Assembly (NCBI RefSeq): GCF_001269905.1
Contig: NZ_LHVK01000008.1
Location: 454,526-518,525 of the forward strand
DNA: 64,000 nt
Direction of reading: 5' to 3'
Source: Pseudomonas corrugata
GTDB taxonomy: Bacteria > Pseudomonadota > Gammaproteobacteria > Pseudomonadales > Pseudomonadaceae
This document shows, piece after piece, positions 30,330 through 39,733 of the stretch. Both the position numbers and the translations under genes were made by a program. How positions within the stretch are numbered: position 1 is the stretch's first letter; the number at the start of each line of letters is the position of its first letter. Below the pieces are notes generated by a model. That model saw only the letters and a list, made by a program, of their open reading frames with translations, was not told the origin of the DNA and did not search any database.

Positions 30330-32951
30330 ATGAAAAGCGCAGAAATCCGTGAAGCCTTCCTTCGCTTCTTCGAAGAGCAAGGTCACACCCGAGTAGCCTC
30401 CAGCTCTTTGATCCCGGGCAATGATCCGACCCTGCTGTTCACCAACGCGGGGATGAACCAGTTCAAGGACTGCTTCCTCGGCCAGGAGAAACGTGCCTAC
30501 ACCCGTGCGGTGAGCAGCCAGAAATGCGTGCGTGCCGGCGGCAAGCACAACGACCTGGAAAATGTCGGTTATACAGCTCGTCACCACACGTTCTTCGAAA
30601 TGCTGGGTAACTTCAGCTTCGGCGACTATTTCAAGCGCGACGCCATCACCTTCGCCTGGACCTTCCTGACCTCCGACAAGTGGCTGAATCTGCCCAAGGA
30701 GAAACTCTGGGTAACGGTCTACGCCACCGATGACGAAGCCTATGACATCTGGACCAAAGAGGTCGGTGTCCCGGCCGAGCGCATGGTGCGCATCGGCGAC
30801 AACAAAGGCGCGCCTTACGCCTCCGACAACTTCTGGACCATGGGCGACACTGGCCCGTGCGGCCCTTGCACCGAGATCTTCTACGATCACGGCGCCGACA
30901 TCTGGGGCGGCCCACCCGGCTCGCCGGAAGAGGACGGCGACCGTTACATCGAGATCTGGAACAACGTTTTCATGCAATTCAACCGCACCGCCGACGGCGT
31001 GTTGCATCCGCTGCCGGCGCCGTCGGTCGATACCGGCATGGGCCTGGAGCGGATCAGTGCGGTGCTGCAGCACGTTCACTCCAACTACGAAATCGACCTG
31101 TTCCAGAGTCTGCTGGACGCCTCGGCCAAGGCCATCGGTTGCACCAATGACAACCAGGCTTCGCTGAAAGTGGTGGCCGACCATATCCGTTCCTGCGGCT
31201 TCCTGATTGCCGACGGTGTGCTGCCGTCCAATGAAGGCCGTGGCTACGTGCTACGCCGGATCATTCGTCGTGCCTGCCGTCACGGCAACAAGCTGGGCGC
31301 CAAGGGCAGCTTCTTCTATCAGATCGTCGCGGCCCTGGCGGCCGAGATGGGCGACGCCTTCCCGGAACTGAAAGCCCAGCAGGCGCATATCGAGCGCGTG
31401 CTCAAGGCCGAAGAAGAGCAATTCGCCAAGACCCTGGAACAGGGTCTGAAGATCCTCGAGCAGGACCTGGCCGAACTCAAGGGCAACGTGGTACCGGGTG
31501 ACGTGGTGTTCAAGCTGTACGACACCTACGGTTTTCCGATGGACCTGACCGGCGACATCGCCCGCGAACGCAACCTGACCCTCGACGAAGAAGGGTTCGA
31601 GCGTGAGATGGAAGCCCAGCGGGTGCGTGCGCGCTCCGCCAGCGCCTTCGGCATGGACTACAACAGCCTGGTCAAGGTTGACGTGGCCACCGAGTTCACC
31701 GGTTATGCCGGCACCACCGGCTCGGCAAAGATCGTGGCTATCTATAAGGACGGTCAATCGGTCGACATCCTGAGCGAAGGCCAGGAAGGCGTGATTGTGC
31801 TCGACACGACCCCTTTCTACGCCGAGTCCGGCGGTCAGATCGGCGACAGCGGTTACCTGCAGGCTGGCAGCTCGCGCTTCGACGTGCGCGACACCACCAA
31901 GACCGGCGGTGCGTTCCTGCACCACGGCGTGCTGGCTTCGGGCAGCCTGATGATTGCCGCCCCGGTGTCCGCCCATGTCGACGCCGAAGTGCGTCACGCC
32001 ACTTCGCTGAACCATTCCGCCACGCACTTGCTGCATGCGGCGTTACGCCAGGTGTTGGGCGAGCATGTCCAGCAGAAGGGGTCGTTGGTGGATAGCCAGC
32101 GCCTGCGCTTTGACTTCAGCCACTTCGAAGCCATCAAGCCGGAGCAGCTCAAGGCACTGGAAGACATCGTCAACGCCGAGATCCGCAAGAACTCCCCGGT
32201 GGAGACCGAAGAAACCGACATCGACACCGCCAAGAAGAAAGGCGCGATGGCGTTGTTCGGTGAGAAGTACGGCGACAGTGTGCGCGTGCTGAGCATGGGG
32301 GACTTCTCTGTGGAACTGTGCGGTGGCATCCACGCCAACCGGACCGGTGACATCGGCCTGCTGAAGATCATCAGTGAAGGTGGTGTGGCCTCCGGCGTGC
32401 GCCGTATCGAAGCGGTCACCGGTGCCGCGGCACTGGCGTACCTCAATGCTGCCGAAGAACAACTCAAGGAAGCGGCGAGCCTGATCAAGGGCAGCCGTGA
32501 CAACCTGATCGACAAGCTGTCGGCAGTGCTGGAGCGCAACCGTCTGCTGGAGAAGCAGCTCGAGCAGTTGCAGGCCAAGGCTGCCAGTGCCGCAGGCGAC
32601 GATCTGTCGGCCCAGGCCGTGGACGTCAAGGGTGTGAAAGTGCTGGCCGTGCGTCTGGACGGTCAGGACGGCAAGGCCCTGCTGGGGCTGGTCGATCAAC
32701 TGAAAAACAAACTCGGCCGCGCAGTGATCCTGCTCGGCAGTGTCCATGAGGAAAAGGTCGTTCTCGTCGCAGGCGTGACCAAGGACCTGACCGGCCAACT
32801 CAAAGCCGGTGATTTGATGAAGCAGGCCGCTGCGGCAGTGGGCGGCAAGGGCGGTGGTCGTCCGGACATGGCGCAAGGCGGCGGTACCGACGCTGGCGCA
32901 CTGGATGCGGCACTGGCCCAGACCGTTGCATTTGTAGAGCAGGGTATTTAA
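30330..32951 (+). CDS. alaS: alanyl-tRNA synthetase
   Basis: 873 residues. Class II catalytic core: [17 protein letters not shown] and [17 protein letters not shown] near the start; editing domain with HxxxH in [12 protein letters not shown] and the Cys-His pair in [14 protein letters not shown]-terminal oligomerisation/C-Ala part with a glycine-rich [15 protein letters not shown] tail. It charges tRNA-Ala and removes mischarged Ser or Gly. It heads the alaS-lysC-csrA cluster conserved across pseudomonads. Confidence 0.98.
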   Translation: MKSAEIREAFLRFFEEQGHTRVASSSLIPGNDPTLLFTNAGMNQFKDCFLGQEKRAYTRAVSSQKCVRAGGKHNDLENVGYTARHHTFFEMLGNFSFGDYFKRDAITFAWTFLTSDKWLNLPKEKLWVTVYATDDEAYDIWTKEVGVPAERMVRIGDNKGAPYASDNFWTMGDTGPCGPCTEIFYDHGADIWGGPPGSPEEDGDRYIEIWNNVFMQFNRTADGVLHPLPAPSVDTGMGLERISAVLQHVHSNYEIDLFQSLLDASAKAIGCTNDNQASLKVVADHIRSCGFLIADGVLPSNEGRGYVLRRIIRRACRHGNKLGAKGSFFYQIVAALAAEMGDAFPELKAQQAHIERVLKAEEEQFAKTLEQGLKILEQDLAELKGNVVPGDVVFKLYDTYGFPMDLTGDIARERNLTLDEEGFEREMEAQRVRARSASAFGMDYNSLVKVDVATEFTGYAGTTGSAKIVAIYKDGQSVDILSEGQEGVIVLDTTPFYAESGGQIGDSGYLQAGSSRFDVRDTTKTGGAFLHHGVLASGSLMIAAPVSAHVDAEVRHATSLNHSATHLLHAALRQVLGEHVQQKGSLVDSQRLRFDFSHFEAIKPEQLKALEDIVNAEIRKNSPVETEETDIDTAKKKGAMALFGEKYGDSVRVLSMGDFSVELCGGIHANRTGDIGLLKIISEGGVASGVRRIEAVTGAAALAYLNAAEEQLKEAASLIKGSRDNLIDKLSAVLERNRLLEKQLEQLQAKAASAAGDDLSAQAVDVKGVKVLAVRLDGQDGKALLGLVDQLKNKLGRAVILLGSVHEEKVVLVAGVTKDLTGQLKAGDLMKQAAAAVGGKGGGRPDMAQGGGTDAGALDAALAQTVAFVEQGI

Positions 32952-33038
32952 GGCGGTGCTTCGGGCTCGCGGTCCAGTCGCGGGCCCGACCGCCGTAGTA
33001 ACTATTGGGCGCCCTTCATGGGCAGAGGCGGCTTTGAA

Positions 33039-34280
33039 ATGGCTTTGATCGTACAGAAATTTGGAGGCACCTCGGTCGGCACTGTCGAGAGAATCGAACA
33101 AGTCGCCGACAAGGTTAAGAAATTCCGTGATGCGGGCGATGACCTGGTGGTTGTGCTGTCGGCAATGAGCGGCGAAACCAACCGTCTGATCGATCTGGCC
33201 AAGCAAATCAGCGGCGAGCAGCAGCCGGTTCCTCGTGAACTGGACGTGATCGTTTCCACCGGCGAGCAGGTGACTATCGCCTTGCTGGCCATGGCGCTGA
33301 TGAAGCGTGGCGTGCCGGCGGTGTCCTACACCGGCAACCAGGTGCGTATCCTGACGGACAGCGCGCACAACAAGGCGCGTATCCTGCAGATCGACGATCA
33401 GAAGATTCGCGCTGACCTGAAGGCCGGCCGCGTCGTGGTGGTCGCCGGTTTCCAGGGGGTGGACGAGCACGGCAACATCACCACCCTCGGTCGTGGCGGC
33501 TCCGACACCACTGGTGTTGCGCTGGCGGCAGCTCTCAAGGCTGACGAATGCCAGATCTACACCGATGTGGATGGTGTCTACACCACCGATCCGCGAGTGG
33601 TTCCCATGGCTCAGCGCCTGGACAAGATCACTTTCGAAGAGATGCTGGAAATGGCCAGTCTCGGCTCGAAGGTGTTGCAGATCCGGGCGGTCGAATTTGC
33701 TGGCAAGTACAACGTTCCGCTGCGCGTCCTGCACAGCTTCAAAGAGGGTCCGGGCACCCTCATTACTATTGATGAAGAGGAATCCATGGAACAGCCGATC
33801 ATTTCCGGCATCGCTTTCAACCGCGATGAAGCCAAGCTGACCATCCGTGGCGTGCCAGACACCCCCGGCGTGGCCTTCAAGATTCTCGGCCCGATCAGTG
33901 CCGCGAACATCGAAGTCGACATGATCGTGCAGAACGTCGCGCACGATAACACCACCGACTTCACTTTCACCGTGCATCGCAACGACTACCAGGCCGCCGA
34001 AGCCGTGCTGAACAAGACCGCAGCCGAAATCGGTGCCCGGGAGGTGGTGGGGGACACCAAGATCGCCAAGGTTTCGATCGTCGGCGTCGGCATGCGCTCC
34101 CACGCAGGCGTGGCCAGCCGTATGTTCGAGTCCCTGGCCAAGGAAAGCATCAACATCCAGATGATCTCGACATCGGAAATCAAGGTTTCCGTGGTGATCG
34201 AAGAGAAATACCTGGAACTGGCCGTGCGTGCCCTGCACACGGCTTTCGAACTCGACGCAGCCGCCCGGCAGGGCGAGTAA
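33039..34280 (+). CDS. lysC: aspartate kinase
   Basis: 413 residues, single-function aspartokinase: KFGGTSVGTVERI at the start, FSERGGSDTTG-type GRGGSDTTGVALAAAL nucleotide/substrate loop, then two regulatory ACT domains (AKLTIRGVPDTPGVA and SKVSIVGVGMRSHAGVASRMF). It makes aspartyl phosphate for lysine, threonine and methionine synthesis. I prefer the ATG giving MALIVQKFGG; another seven codons upstream is possible. It is separated from csrA by a strong terminator. Confidence 0.96.
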   Translation: MALIVQKFGGTSVGTVERIEQVADKVKKFRDAGDDLVVVLSAMSGETNRLIDLAKQISGEQQPVPRELDVIVSTGEQVTIALLAMALMKRGVPAVSYTGNQVRILTDSAHNKARILQIDDQKIRADLKAGRVVVVAGFQGVDEHGNITTLGRGGSDTTGVALAAALKADECQIYTDVDGVYTTDPRVVPMAQRLDKITFEEMLEMASLGSKVLQIRAVEFAGKYNVPLRVLHSFKEGPGTLITIDEEESMEQPIISGIAFNRDEAKLTIRGVPDTPGVAFKILGPISAANIEVDMIVQNVAHDNTTDFTFTVHRNDYQAAEAVLNKTAAEIGAREVVGDTKIAKVSIVGVGMRSHAGVASRMFESLAKESINIQMISTSEIKVSVVIEEKYLELAVRALHTAFELDAAARQGE

Positions 34281-34293
34281 GGCGTTGTCCCGA

Positions 34294-34323
34294 GGGCGCG
34301 GTGTTACCGCGCCCTTTGTTTTT
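34294..34323 (+). terminator. rho-independent terminator of lysC
   Basis: GGGCGCGGT, loop GTT, ACCGCGCCC followed by TTTGTTTTTTT. Means csrA needs its own promoter or readthrough. Confidence 0.85.
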
Positions 34324-34466
34324 TTGAATGGCGCGTCTCAAAACTGTTCTTTTGCTCGCGCTGGTCAATACTGAGGCCTGTAGGCTGCGACCGTTGCGGT
34401 TGCAGGTCCGACGTCCTTGTTTTGCAGACTTGTAGTCCCTGAACTGAATTGCGTGAGGAGAAAGGT

Positions 34467-34655
34467 ATGCTGATTCTGACTCGTCGGTGCGCAGAGAGCC
34501 TGATTATTGGCGATGGCGAAATCACCGTGACCGTGCTCGGCGTCAAAGGAAACCAAGTGCGTATTGGCGTCAACGCCCCGAAAGAGGTCGCGGTGCACCG
34601 GGAGGAAATTTACCTGCGTATCAAGAAAGAGAAGGACGACGAACCAAGCCATTAA
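34467..34655 (+). CDS. csrA: carbon storage regulator, RsmA/CsrA
   Basis: 62 residues: [37 protein letters not shown] followed by VAVHREEIY, with the RNA-binding Arg in HREE (R44 position). As a dimer it binds GGA-containing leader hairpins and is titrated by RsmX/Y/Z small RNAs in the Gac system. Starts at ATG after GAGGAGAAAGGT, an excellent ribosome binding site. The C-terminus is longer than E. coli CsrA only by a few charged residues, as is usual in Pseudomonas RsmA. Confidence 0.97.
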   Translation: MLILTRRCAESLIIGDGEITVTVLGVKGNQVRIGVNAPKEVAVHREEIYLRIKKEKDDEPSH

Positions 34656-34674
34656 TTTTTATCGATTTTTATGT

Positions 34675-34703
34675 TTGCAAACGGGGATGAAGGTGGTTAA
34701 TAT
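34675..34703 (+). promoter_or_regulatory. tRNA-Ser promoter
   Basis: -35 TTGCAA, 17-base spacer, -10 TAATAT, 15 bases before tRNA-Ser. Confidence 0.7.
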
Positions 34704-34717
34704 ACGCCCCGTGTTGC

Positions 34718-34808
34718 GGAGAGCTGGCCGAGTGGCCGAAGGCGCTCCCCTGCTAAGGGAGTACACCTCAAAAGGGTGTCGGGGGTTCGAATCCCCCGTT
34801 CTCCGCCA
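34718..34808 (+). tRNA. tRNA-Ser (anticodon GCT)
   Basis: Type II tRNA with a long variable arm. Acceptor GGAGAGC pairs with GTTCTCC (one G-T), discriminator G and encoded CCA; T arm GTTCGAATC. The anticodon loop CTGCTAA gives GCU, reading AGC and AGU serine codons. Confidence 0.97.
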
Positions 34809-34874
34809 TTATTCATGTAGTGCGTTGTAATCTGGCTTGTTCTGTAAGTTGTTGAAATTACTAGAAAAAAGCGC

Positions 34875-34902
34875 TTTACAAAAAGATTCGACGACCTATA
34901 AT
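34875..34902 (+). promoter_or_regulatory. tRNA-Arg promoter
   Basis: TTTACA, 16-base spacer, TATAAT, 14 bases before the first tRNA-Arg(ACG). Confidence 0.75.
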
Positions 34903-34916
34903 GCGCGGCAACACAT

Positions 34917-34993
34917 GCACTCGTAGCTCAGCTGGATAGAGTACTCGGCTACGAACCGAGCGGTCACAGGTTCGAATCCTGTCGAGTGCACCA
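34917..34993 (+). tRNA. tRNA-Arg (anticodon ACG)
   Basis: 77 bases with CCA encoded: acceptor GCACTCG/CGAGTGC, anticodon loop CTACGAA, T arm GTTCGAATC. Reads CGU, and after deamination of A34 to inosine also CGC and CGA. Identical copy follows. Confidence 0.97.
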
Positions 34994-35065
34994 TTTAAGA
35001 GTCATTTGCAGCAATGCAAATAACTTGGCTTCAACCAGTTGTGATCTGGTATAAAACCACAACCT

Positions 35066-35142
35066 GCACTCGTAGCTCAGCTGGATAGAGTACTCGGCTA
35101 CGAACCGAGCGGTCACAGGTTCGAATCCTGTCGAGTGCACCA
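35066..35142 (+). tRNA. tRNA-Arg (anticodon ACG), second identical copy
   Basis: Same 77 bases as the copy 149 bases upstream; the spacer has no clear promoter, so both are probably cut from one transcript that ends at the terminator after this copy. Confidence 0.97.
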
Positions 35143-35148
35143 TATATC

Positions 35149-35178
35149 AAAAAGCCCGCGTTTAACGCGGGCTTTTTG
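35149..35178. terminator. terminator of the tRNA operon, shared with the convergent gene end
   Basis: AAAAAGCCCGCG, loop TTTAA, CGCGGGCTTTTT. Effective in both directions, it also contains the stop codon and last codons of the convergent small gene. Confidence 0.85.
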
Positions 35179-35686
35179 TTGTCTGCGATTTGCCTTTCAC
35201 ACAGCCTTTCTCATCGAACACGACCTCTGCGCTGCGACCGTTCTTCGCTTTGTAGGTGTAGCGGGTGCTCGCATTCCGAATCCTGATGGAGTCGGGTTTG
35301 CCGAGAGCGCTTTCCACGTCTTGCTGGTTCATGCCGGTGACGATGCGCCTGTCCATGACTGCACTACGACGCTCCCCGGGGCTCAGCAGGTTCCCGCAGC
35401 GCTCTTCGAGCTGGCCAACGACCGTCGGTTCCCTGCGCTTGGTTTTGTTGCTGGATGTTTGCCGGTGCTCAGCTTCGGGCAGCATCGATTCGCGGGTTGG
35501 CTCGGTTGAGCCTGGGCTGTACGGATGGATTCGTTGCAATGACAGGTCCTCCCCCGGCCCGCAGCTCAAGGTGGTAAAGGTGACATGCCCTGCGCTGTTT
35601 TCGCAGCGATGAACGGTGTGTTCGGCGGCCAGCGAAGGCAGGCAGCACAGGGTGACGAGCAGAAAAATATAGCGATTGAGCGGCAT
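35162..35686 (-). CDS. exported small protein with SmpA/OmlA-like C-terminal part
   Basis: 174 residues. A signal peptide (about 1-20, LVTLCCLPSLA) is followed by a DUF4124-like first domain (HRCENSAGHVTFTTLSCGPGED, two Cys) and a C-terminal segment GMNQQDVESALGKPDSI with strands YTYKAKNGRSAEVVFDEKG typical of BamE/SmpA folds. It is probably periplasmic or lipid-attached; no lipobox is clear. I use the ATG MPLNRYIF. The stop lies within the tRNA terminator hairpin, so the 3' end of the message and the terminator are the same sequence. Confidence 0.75.
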   Translation of the reverse strand: MPLNRYIFLLVTLCCLPSLAAEHTVHRCENSAGHVTFTTLSCGPGEDLSLQRIHPYSPGSTEPTRESMLPEAEHRQTSSNKTKRREPTVVGQLEERCGNLLSPGERRSAVMDRRIVTGMNQQDVESALGKPDSIRIRNASTRYTYKAKNGRSAEVVFDEKGCVKGKSQTTKSPR

Positions 35687-35736
35687 TCGAGCGCCTTCCT
35701 TGCGGATGAAAAGGTGGGGGTTGATGCATTCATTAC

Positions 35737-35827
35737 CTGTGGGAGCAAAGCTTGCTCGCGACAGCGGCAGCTCAACCGATTCGCTGTCTGTTGACTGGCT
35801 GCAATCGCGAGCAAGCTTTGCTCCCAC
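35737..35827. repeat. inverted pair of REP elements, family A variant
   Basis: CTGTGGGAGCAAAGCTTGCTCG and its inverse about 50 bases away (CGAGCAAGCTTTGCTCCCAC), the GCAAAGC variant. Confidence 0.8.
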
Positions 35828-36042
35828 GGCTCGTGATCGGCTGACTGACCTCAGGGTAGCCGCTCCATTTTTGCCGGGTGGTGTGTTTTCTTTTCAGGAT
35901 AAAACGTCGTAAATCCACAGGTTCAGCCTGTGTTCAGGTTTGTCTCGCAAGCGCTTGTTCTTGCCATGATTTTTTAACGTTTTAAAACGCCAAGCGGTGT
36001 ATGATTGCGCCCGTCAGCCCCGCCGGGGCTTTGGAATACTTC

Positions 36043-36102
36043 CATGGACTTACCCAGTAGTTACTCAAAGCAACGTTTCACCAATCATGAACTGACTGAT
36101 TG
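36043..36102 (+). CDS. possible 19-aa leader peptide upstream of mgtE
   Basis: ATG opens MDLPSSYSKQRFTNHELTD, ending 41 bases before the mgtE start. GGAATACTTCC precedes it but the spacing is long. A short open frame in front of a magnesium transporter recalls leader peptides of other Mg genes, but no pausing motif beyond one Pro is visible. May be chance. Confidence 0.25.
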
Positions 36103-36143
36103 ATCCTTCCGGCGTGCCCCACTGCTGGGAGTGGAGTTCGCCT

Positions 36144-37586
36144 ATGACCGAAATAGAAGTAAAGAAAACGCAGGAAAGCCTTCAGGACCGTCTCGCGCAA
36201 GTCGTCGAGTTGCTGCATCGCCAGCGGGTCGTGGAGGACCTGACGCATCGCCAGGAAGGCCCGCATCATGACCGGGTCGAGAACCTGGTCCACCGGCAGA
36301 ACCTCGTTGAGCTGCAGCGCAAGCTCGATGACCTGCACTCCGCCGACGTTGCCTACATCCTTGAAGCCTTGCCACTGGAAGAGCGTCTGACGGTCTGGCA
36401 GTTGGTCAAGGCTGATCGCGACGGTGACATCCTGCTCGAAGTGTCCGACTCGGTTCGTGAAACCCTGATCGCTGACATGGATGATCACGAGTTGTTGGCG
36501 GCAGCCAAGGAAATGGACGCCGACGAACTCGCCGACCTTGCGCCCGAACTGCCACGGGACGTTGTTCACGAACTGATGGAAACCCTCGATGGCCAGCAGC
36601 GTGAGCGCGTGCGCTCGGCGTTGTCCTATGACGAGGAGCAGGTCGGTGCGCTGATGGACTTCGAGATGGTGACGATCCGTGAGGATGTCAGCCTTGAAGT
36701 GGTATTGCGCTACCTGCGTCGTCTCAAGGAGCTTCCAGGGCATACCGACAAGCTTTTTGTGGTCGATTACGACGGTGTGCTCAAGGGTGTGTTGCCGATC
36801 AAGCGATTGCTGGTCAACGATCCGGAAAAGCAGGTTGCCGAGGTCATGGCCAGCGATCCGGTGAGTTTTCATCCGGACGAAGACGCCTATGATGCGGCCC
36901 AAGCGTTCGAGCGTTATGACTTGATTTCCGCCCCGGTGGTCGACAAGAACGGCAAGCTGATCGGCCGTCTGACCATCGATGAAATGGTCGACCTGATTCG
37001 TGAGGAAAGTGAAAGCGAAGTCCTCAACATGGCCGGTCTGCGCGAAGAGGAAGATATCTTCGCCTCGGTCTGGAAATCCCTGCGTAACCGTTGGGCCTGG
37101 CTGGCGATCAATCTGATCACGGCGTTTGTCGCCTCCCGGGTCATCGGTTTGTTCGAAGGTTCCATTGAGCGGTTGGTGGCGCTTGCGGCGCTGATGCCTA
37201 TCGTTGCCGGTATTGGCGGCAACTCCGGCAACCAGACCATCACCATGATCGTTCGTGCCATGGCGCTCGACCAGGTCAGCACTGGCAATACCTCGCGATT
37301 GATGCGCAAGGAGTTGGCGGTGGCCCTGATCAACGGCGTGCTGTGGGGCGGTGTGATCGGTGTGGTGGCGTACCTGCTCTATGGCAGTTGGTCATTGGGA
37401 GTGGTCATGACGGCCGCGATGACCCTCAACTTGCTGTTGGCGGCATTGATGGGCGTCTTGATCCCTATGACCCTCGCCCGGTTGGGGCGTGACCCGGCCA
37501 TGGGTGCGAGTGTGATGATTACCGCCATGACCGACAGCGGCGGGTTCTTTATCTTCCTGGGGCTGGCGACCATCTTCCTGCTCTGA
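36144..37586 (+). CDS. mgtE: magnesium transporter MgtE
   Basis: 480 residues. An N-terminal MgtE intracellular domain (ADVAYILEALPLEERLTVWQLV), two CBS repeats (about residues 165-290, ASDPVSFHPDEDAYDAAQAFERYDLISAPVVD), then five membrane helices with GIGGNSGNQT forming the pore entry. It takes up Mg2+ when cytoplasmic Mg falls, sensed by the N and CBS domains. Start: ATG before TEIEVKK. In P. aeruginosa this gene influences type III secretion through the Gac/Rsm route; here it sits 1.5 kb after csrA. Confidence 0.95.
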   Translation: MTEIEVKKTQESLQDRLAQVVELLHRQRVVEDLTHRQEGPHHDRVENLVHRQNLVELQRKLDDLHSADVAYILEALPLEERLTVWQLVKADRDGDILLEVSDSVRETLIADMDDHELLAAAKEMDADELADLAPELPRDVVHELMETLDGQQRERVRSALSYDEEQVGALMDFEMVTIREDVSLEVVLRYLRRLKELPGHTDKLFVVDYDGVLKGVLPIKRLLVNDPEKQVAEVMASDPVSFHPDEDAYDAAQAFERYDLISAPVVDKNGKLIGRLTIDEMVDLIREESESEVLNMAGLREEEDIFASVWKSLRNRWAWLAINLITAFVASRVIGLFEGSIERLVALAALMPIVAGIGGNSGNQTITMIVRAMALDQVSTGNTSRLMRKELAVALINGVLWGGVIGVVAYLLYGSWSLGVVMTAAMTLNLLLAALMGVLIPMTLARLGRDPAMGASVMITAMTDSGGFFIFLGLATIFLL

Positions 37587-37650
37587 GTCGCTGGTCAAAA
37601 AAACCGCTTATCTGGTGTAACGCTGTCCACTTAAGGCTTGCCCAGCTCAT

Positions 37651-37782
37651 TGTGGCGAGGGGATTTATCCCCGTTGGGGCGCGCAGCGGCCCTAAAATCA
37701 GACTACTCGGTGCATCAGGCAGAGCGAGTCGACTGCTTTGGGGCTACTGCGCAGCCCAGCGGGGATAAATCCCCTCGCCACA
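37651..37782. repeat. inverted pair of REP elements, family B
   Basis: TGTGGCGAGGGGATTTATCC and its inverse, with CCGTTGGGGCGCGCAGCGG internal arms, between mgtE and amrZ. With the amrZ terminator it fills the 308-base gap. Confidence 0.85.
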
Positions 37783-37850
37783 ACGGCATTACGCTTGTCT
37801 GGCGGTTTTTTACGGGGCTCGAAAATACAAGTCGAGCTCAAATCCCAGGC

Positions 37851-37878
37851 AAAAAAAAGCCAGCGCAAGGCTGGCTTT
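37851..37878 (-). terminator. rho-independent terminator of amrZ
   Basis: On the minus strand, AAAGCCAGC, loop CTTGC-like, GCTGGCTTT then eight T, starting about 17 bases past the amrZ stop. Confidence 0.85.
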
Positions 37879-37894
37879 GGGTATTGCAGTGCGA

Positions 37895-38221
37895 TCAGGA
37901 CGCGTCTGCGGCCATTTCTGCATCGTGGGCAATCAGCGAAACGAGGGCGTTCTGCTGGCGGTGGGAGAGTTGTCGGAAGCGTTGAAGCAGTTCGCGCTCA
38001 TGCAGTGACAGCTCAGGGCTGTCCAGGCGCATGCTCAATTCTTCACCCAGCGCGCCTTCCTGGATCAGGCTTTGCTCAAGGCGCGCGATGATTTCAGAGT
38101 TCATGCTGCGATGATGATTGCGAGCCACCTCGGCAATGCGTTCCCGCATTCCGTCTGGCAGACGTACGACGAATTTGTCAGCCGTACGGCTGGAATAAAT
38201 TGCCTGTTTCAATGGGCGCAT
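37895..38221 (-). CDS. amrZ: alginate and motility regulator AmrZ (ribbon-helix-helix)
   Basis: 108 residues. The N-terminal ribbon-helix-helix [40 protein letters not shown] is almost the same as P. aeruginosa AmrZ/AlgZ; the C-terminal tetramerisation part has [27 protein letters not shown]. AmrZ activates algD and controls motility, exopolysaccharide and cyclic-di-GMP genes in Pseudomonas. The start ATG is 58 bases downstream of an AlgU-like promoter; a GCCATTACC-type motif lies further upstream, suggesting autoregulation. Confidence 0.95.
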   Translation of the reverse strand: MRPLKQAIYSSRTADKFVVRLPDGMRERIAEVARNHHRSMNSEIIARLEQSLIQEGALGEELSMRLDSPELSLHERELLQRFRQLSHRQQNALVSLIAHDAEMAADAS

Positions 38222-38278
38222 ATATTTAACCGGTTAGTTCAGGGGAGCGGTTCTCGGGATTGGCCGCAGGATGTCGAA

Positions 38279-38305
38279 TAGGACAAGCGTCGTGGCCAAA
38301 TGTTC
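38279..38305 (-). promoter_or_regulatory. AlgU (sigma-22)-type promoter of amrZ
   Basis: On the minus strand GAACAT, 16 bases, TCCTA: close to the GAACTT-N16/17-TCTGA consensus of AlgU. amrZ is AlgU-dependent in P. aeruginosa, so the position is expected. Confidence 0.5.
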
Positions 38306-38750
38306 AACCTGAATTGTTAAGAGGCCCGCATCATGCCTCAAAATTGCCAGATCATTGGCGCCAATTCTGTGACAAATATTGATCCGCGTAAAGGCGTTCT
38401 GCCATTACCCTTCATCAAAAAATGCGGACTGGTTTGAAAAATTACCAGGTCTGCACGTTGTGACCACTGCATCGTGTCTATGTGCCATACCGTCTGGCGG
38501 ATAACCGAAACGGCCGCAAAGACCGGTGCCGTCCTTGTATTGTATAGGATAGTGGCAATTTGCCGATTTACTAGCAGGGGCAATTGAGGGCGGATGAGTG
38601 GCGTCCCGTTTATCTGTGTCATCGTACTGAGGGGCTGTGAGCTCTAGCATTTGCCTACACTTAAAAAGCCTACGGACGACATGACAAACGCCAGGCTGGC
38701 CGTTAACATGCACGCCGTCCATCGCACCGCGTTTCTCGTGGTCGACCTGT
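38306..38750. other. amrZ upstream region, no gene seen
   Basis: About 445 bases before tRNA-Arg(CCU). GCCATTACC at 38401-38409 matches the core of the AmrZ site (GGCCATTACCAGCC) and could serve autoregulation. Several AT-rich stretches and GGCAATT-like words occur but I see no gene with a ribosome binding site. Confidence 0.45.
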
Positions 38751-38827
38751 GTCTCAGTAGCTCAATTGGATAGAGCATCCCCCTCCTAAGGGGAAGGTTG
38801 GCAGTTCGAACCTGCCCTGGGACACCA
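38751..38827 (+). tRNA. tRNA-Arg (anticodon CCT)
   Basis: 77 bases with encoded CCA; acceptor GTCTCAG/CTGGGAC with one mismatch-like G-T, anticodon loop CTCCTAA gives CCU, reading AGG. T arm GTTCGAACC. A common integration site for islands in Pseudomonas, but no integrase is adjacent here. Confidence 0.96.
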
Positions 38828-38909
38828 TATGATCAAAGGTTGGCGCATTTCTCGAACCGTTCGTCCATAGCGGTACAGTGCCAATCCGACTCCCCAAGAA
38901 AGAAATCAG

Positions 38910-38945
38910 CCCTGTGCGCCATATGAGATGCGTGCAGGGTTTTTC
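38910..38945 (+). terminator. terminator after tRNA-Arg(CCU)
   Basis: CCCTGTGCGC ... GCGTGCAGGG then TTTTTC; imperfect stem around ATATGAGA. Confidence 0.6.
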
Positions 38946-38994
38946 GGTGGAAGTGAGGCAGAAGCCCGCATCGACCGGCTTCTACCGTCCATGA

Positions 38995-39606
38995 TTAAAC
39001 CGGTAGCGTGGCCTCTTCTGCGGCAATCGCGGCCTGCACGCTTGGACGCGCTTCGACGCGATTCATGAATGACGCCAGTTCCATCCAGTTCCTGATATCG
39101 ATATCGAAGAAAGGGAGCCACTTGAGCACGGTGAACAGGTACGCATCGGCCACGCCGAAGTCGCCCAGCAGGTAGTGTTTGTTCGCCAGGCTTTTATTCA
39201 GGTAGTCCAGGCGCTTGAATAGCTTCTGCCGGAAAATCTCCTGGGTGGGTTCAGGAATGTCGGCATTGAACAAAGGTGCGCTGCCACCATGGATTTCCGA
39301 GGTGATGAAGTTCAGCAGCTCCTGCAGGCGAGTCCGTTCCCAAGTGCCGTTGGCCGGCGCCAGGGAATTGCCCGGAACCTGATCTGCCAAGTACTGGACG
39401 ATGGCCGGACCTTCGGTCAGCACCTGGCCGTTGTCCAGCACCAGTGCCGCGACGTAACCCTTTGGATTGATATCGCGGAAGTCACGACCGTCGGCGGTGG
39501 CTTTGGTCTTGTTGTCGACTCGGATCAATTCGAAAGGCAGGCCCAGTTCACGCAGCACGATGTGCGGCGAAAGTGAGCAGGTCATGGGGGCAAAATACAG
39601 TTTCAT
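38995..39606 (-). CDS. glutathione S-transferase, beta-class-like
   Basis: 203 residues. Thioredoxin-like N-terminal domain starting MKLYFAPMTCSLSPHIVLRELGLPFELIRVD, where the Cys in MTCSLSPH occupies the beta-class catalytic position, and GSH-binding residues in LTEGPAIVQYLAD; helical C-terminal domain follows (NKHYLLGDFGVADAYLFTVLKW). It likely conjugates or reduces electrophiles with glutathione. Start: ATG after GGAGCTACCC. A GcvA-like LysR gene is divergent about 130 bases away and may regulate it. Confidence 0.93.
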   Translation of the reverse strand: MKLYFAPMTCSLSPHIVLRELGLPFELIRVDNKTKATADGRDFRDINPKGYVAALVLDNGQVLTEGPAIVQYLADQVPGNSLAPANGTWERTRLQELLNFITSEIHGGSAPLFNADIPEPTQEIFRQKLFKRLDYLNKSLANKHYLLGDFGVADAYLFTVLKWLPFFDIDIRNWMELASFMNRVEARPSVQAAIAAEEATLPV

Positions 39607-39733
39607 GGGTAGCTCCTGTTCAGCGGATAACGTAAGCGCGGATAGGGCCAGAATCCGTGACTGCTGAAACATTTCGCAAAGGACTTCTTCGAAGCTACCC
39701 TATGACAAAATCTCATGAGCACTATGCAACCTT

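Noticed and set aside
32043..34238. 731-codon frame opposite alaS and lysC
   Set aside because: Antisense shadow across two certain genes and their gap.
38751..38827. Possible genomic island at tRNA-Arg(CCU)
   Set aside because: No integrase and no direct repeat of the tRNA 3' end were seen; the following genes look like core genes.
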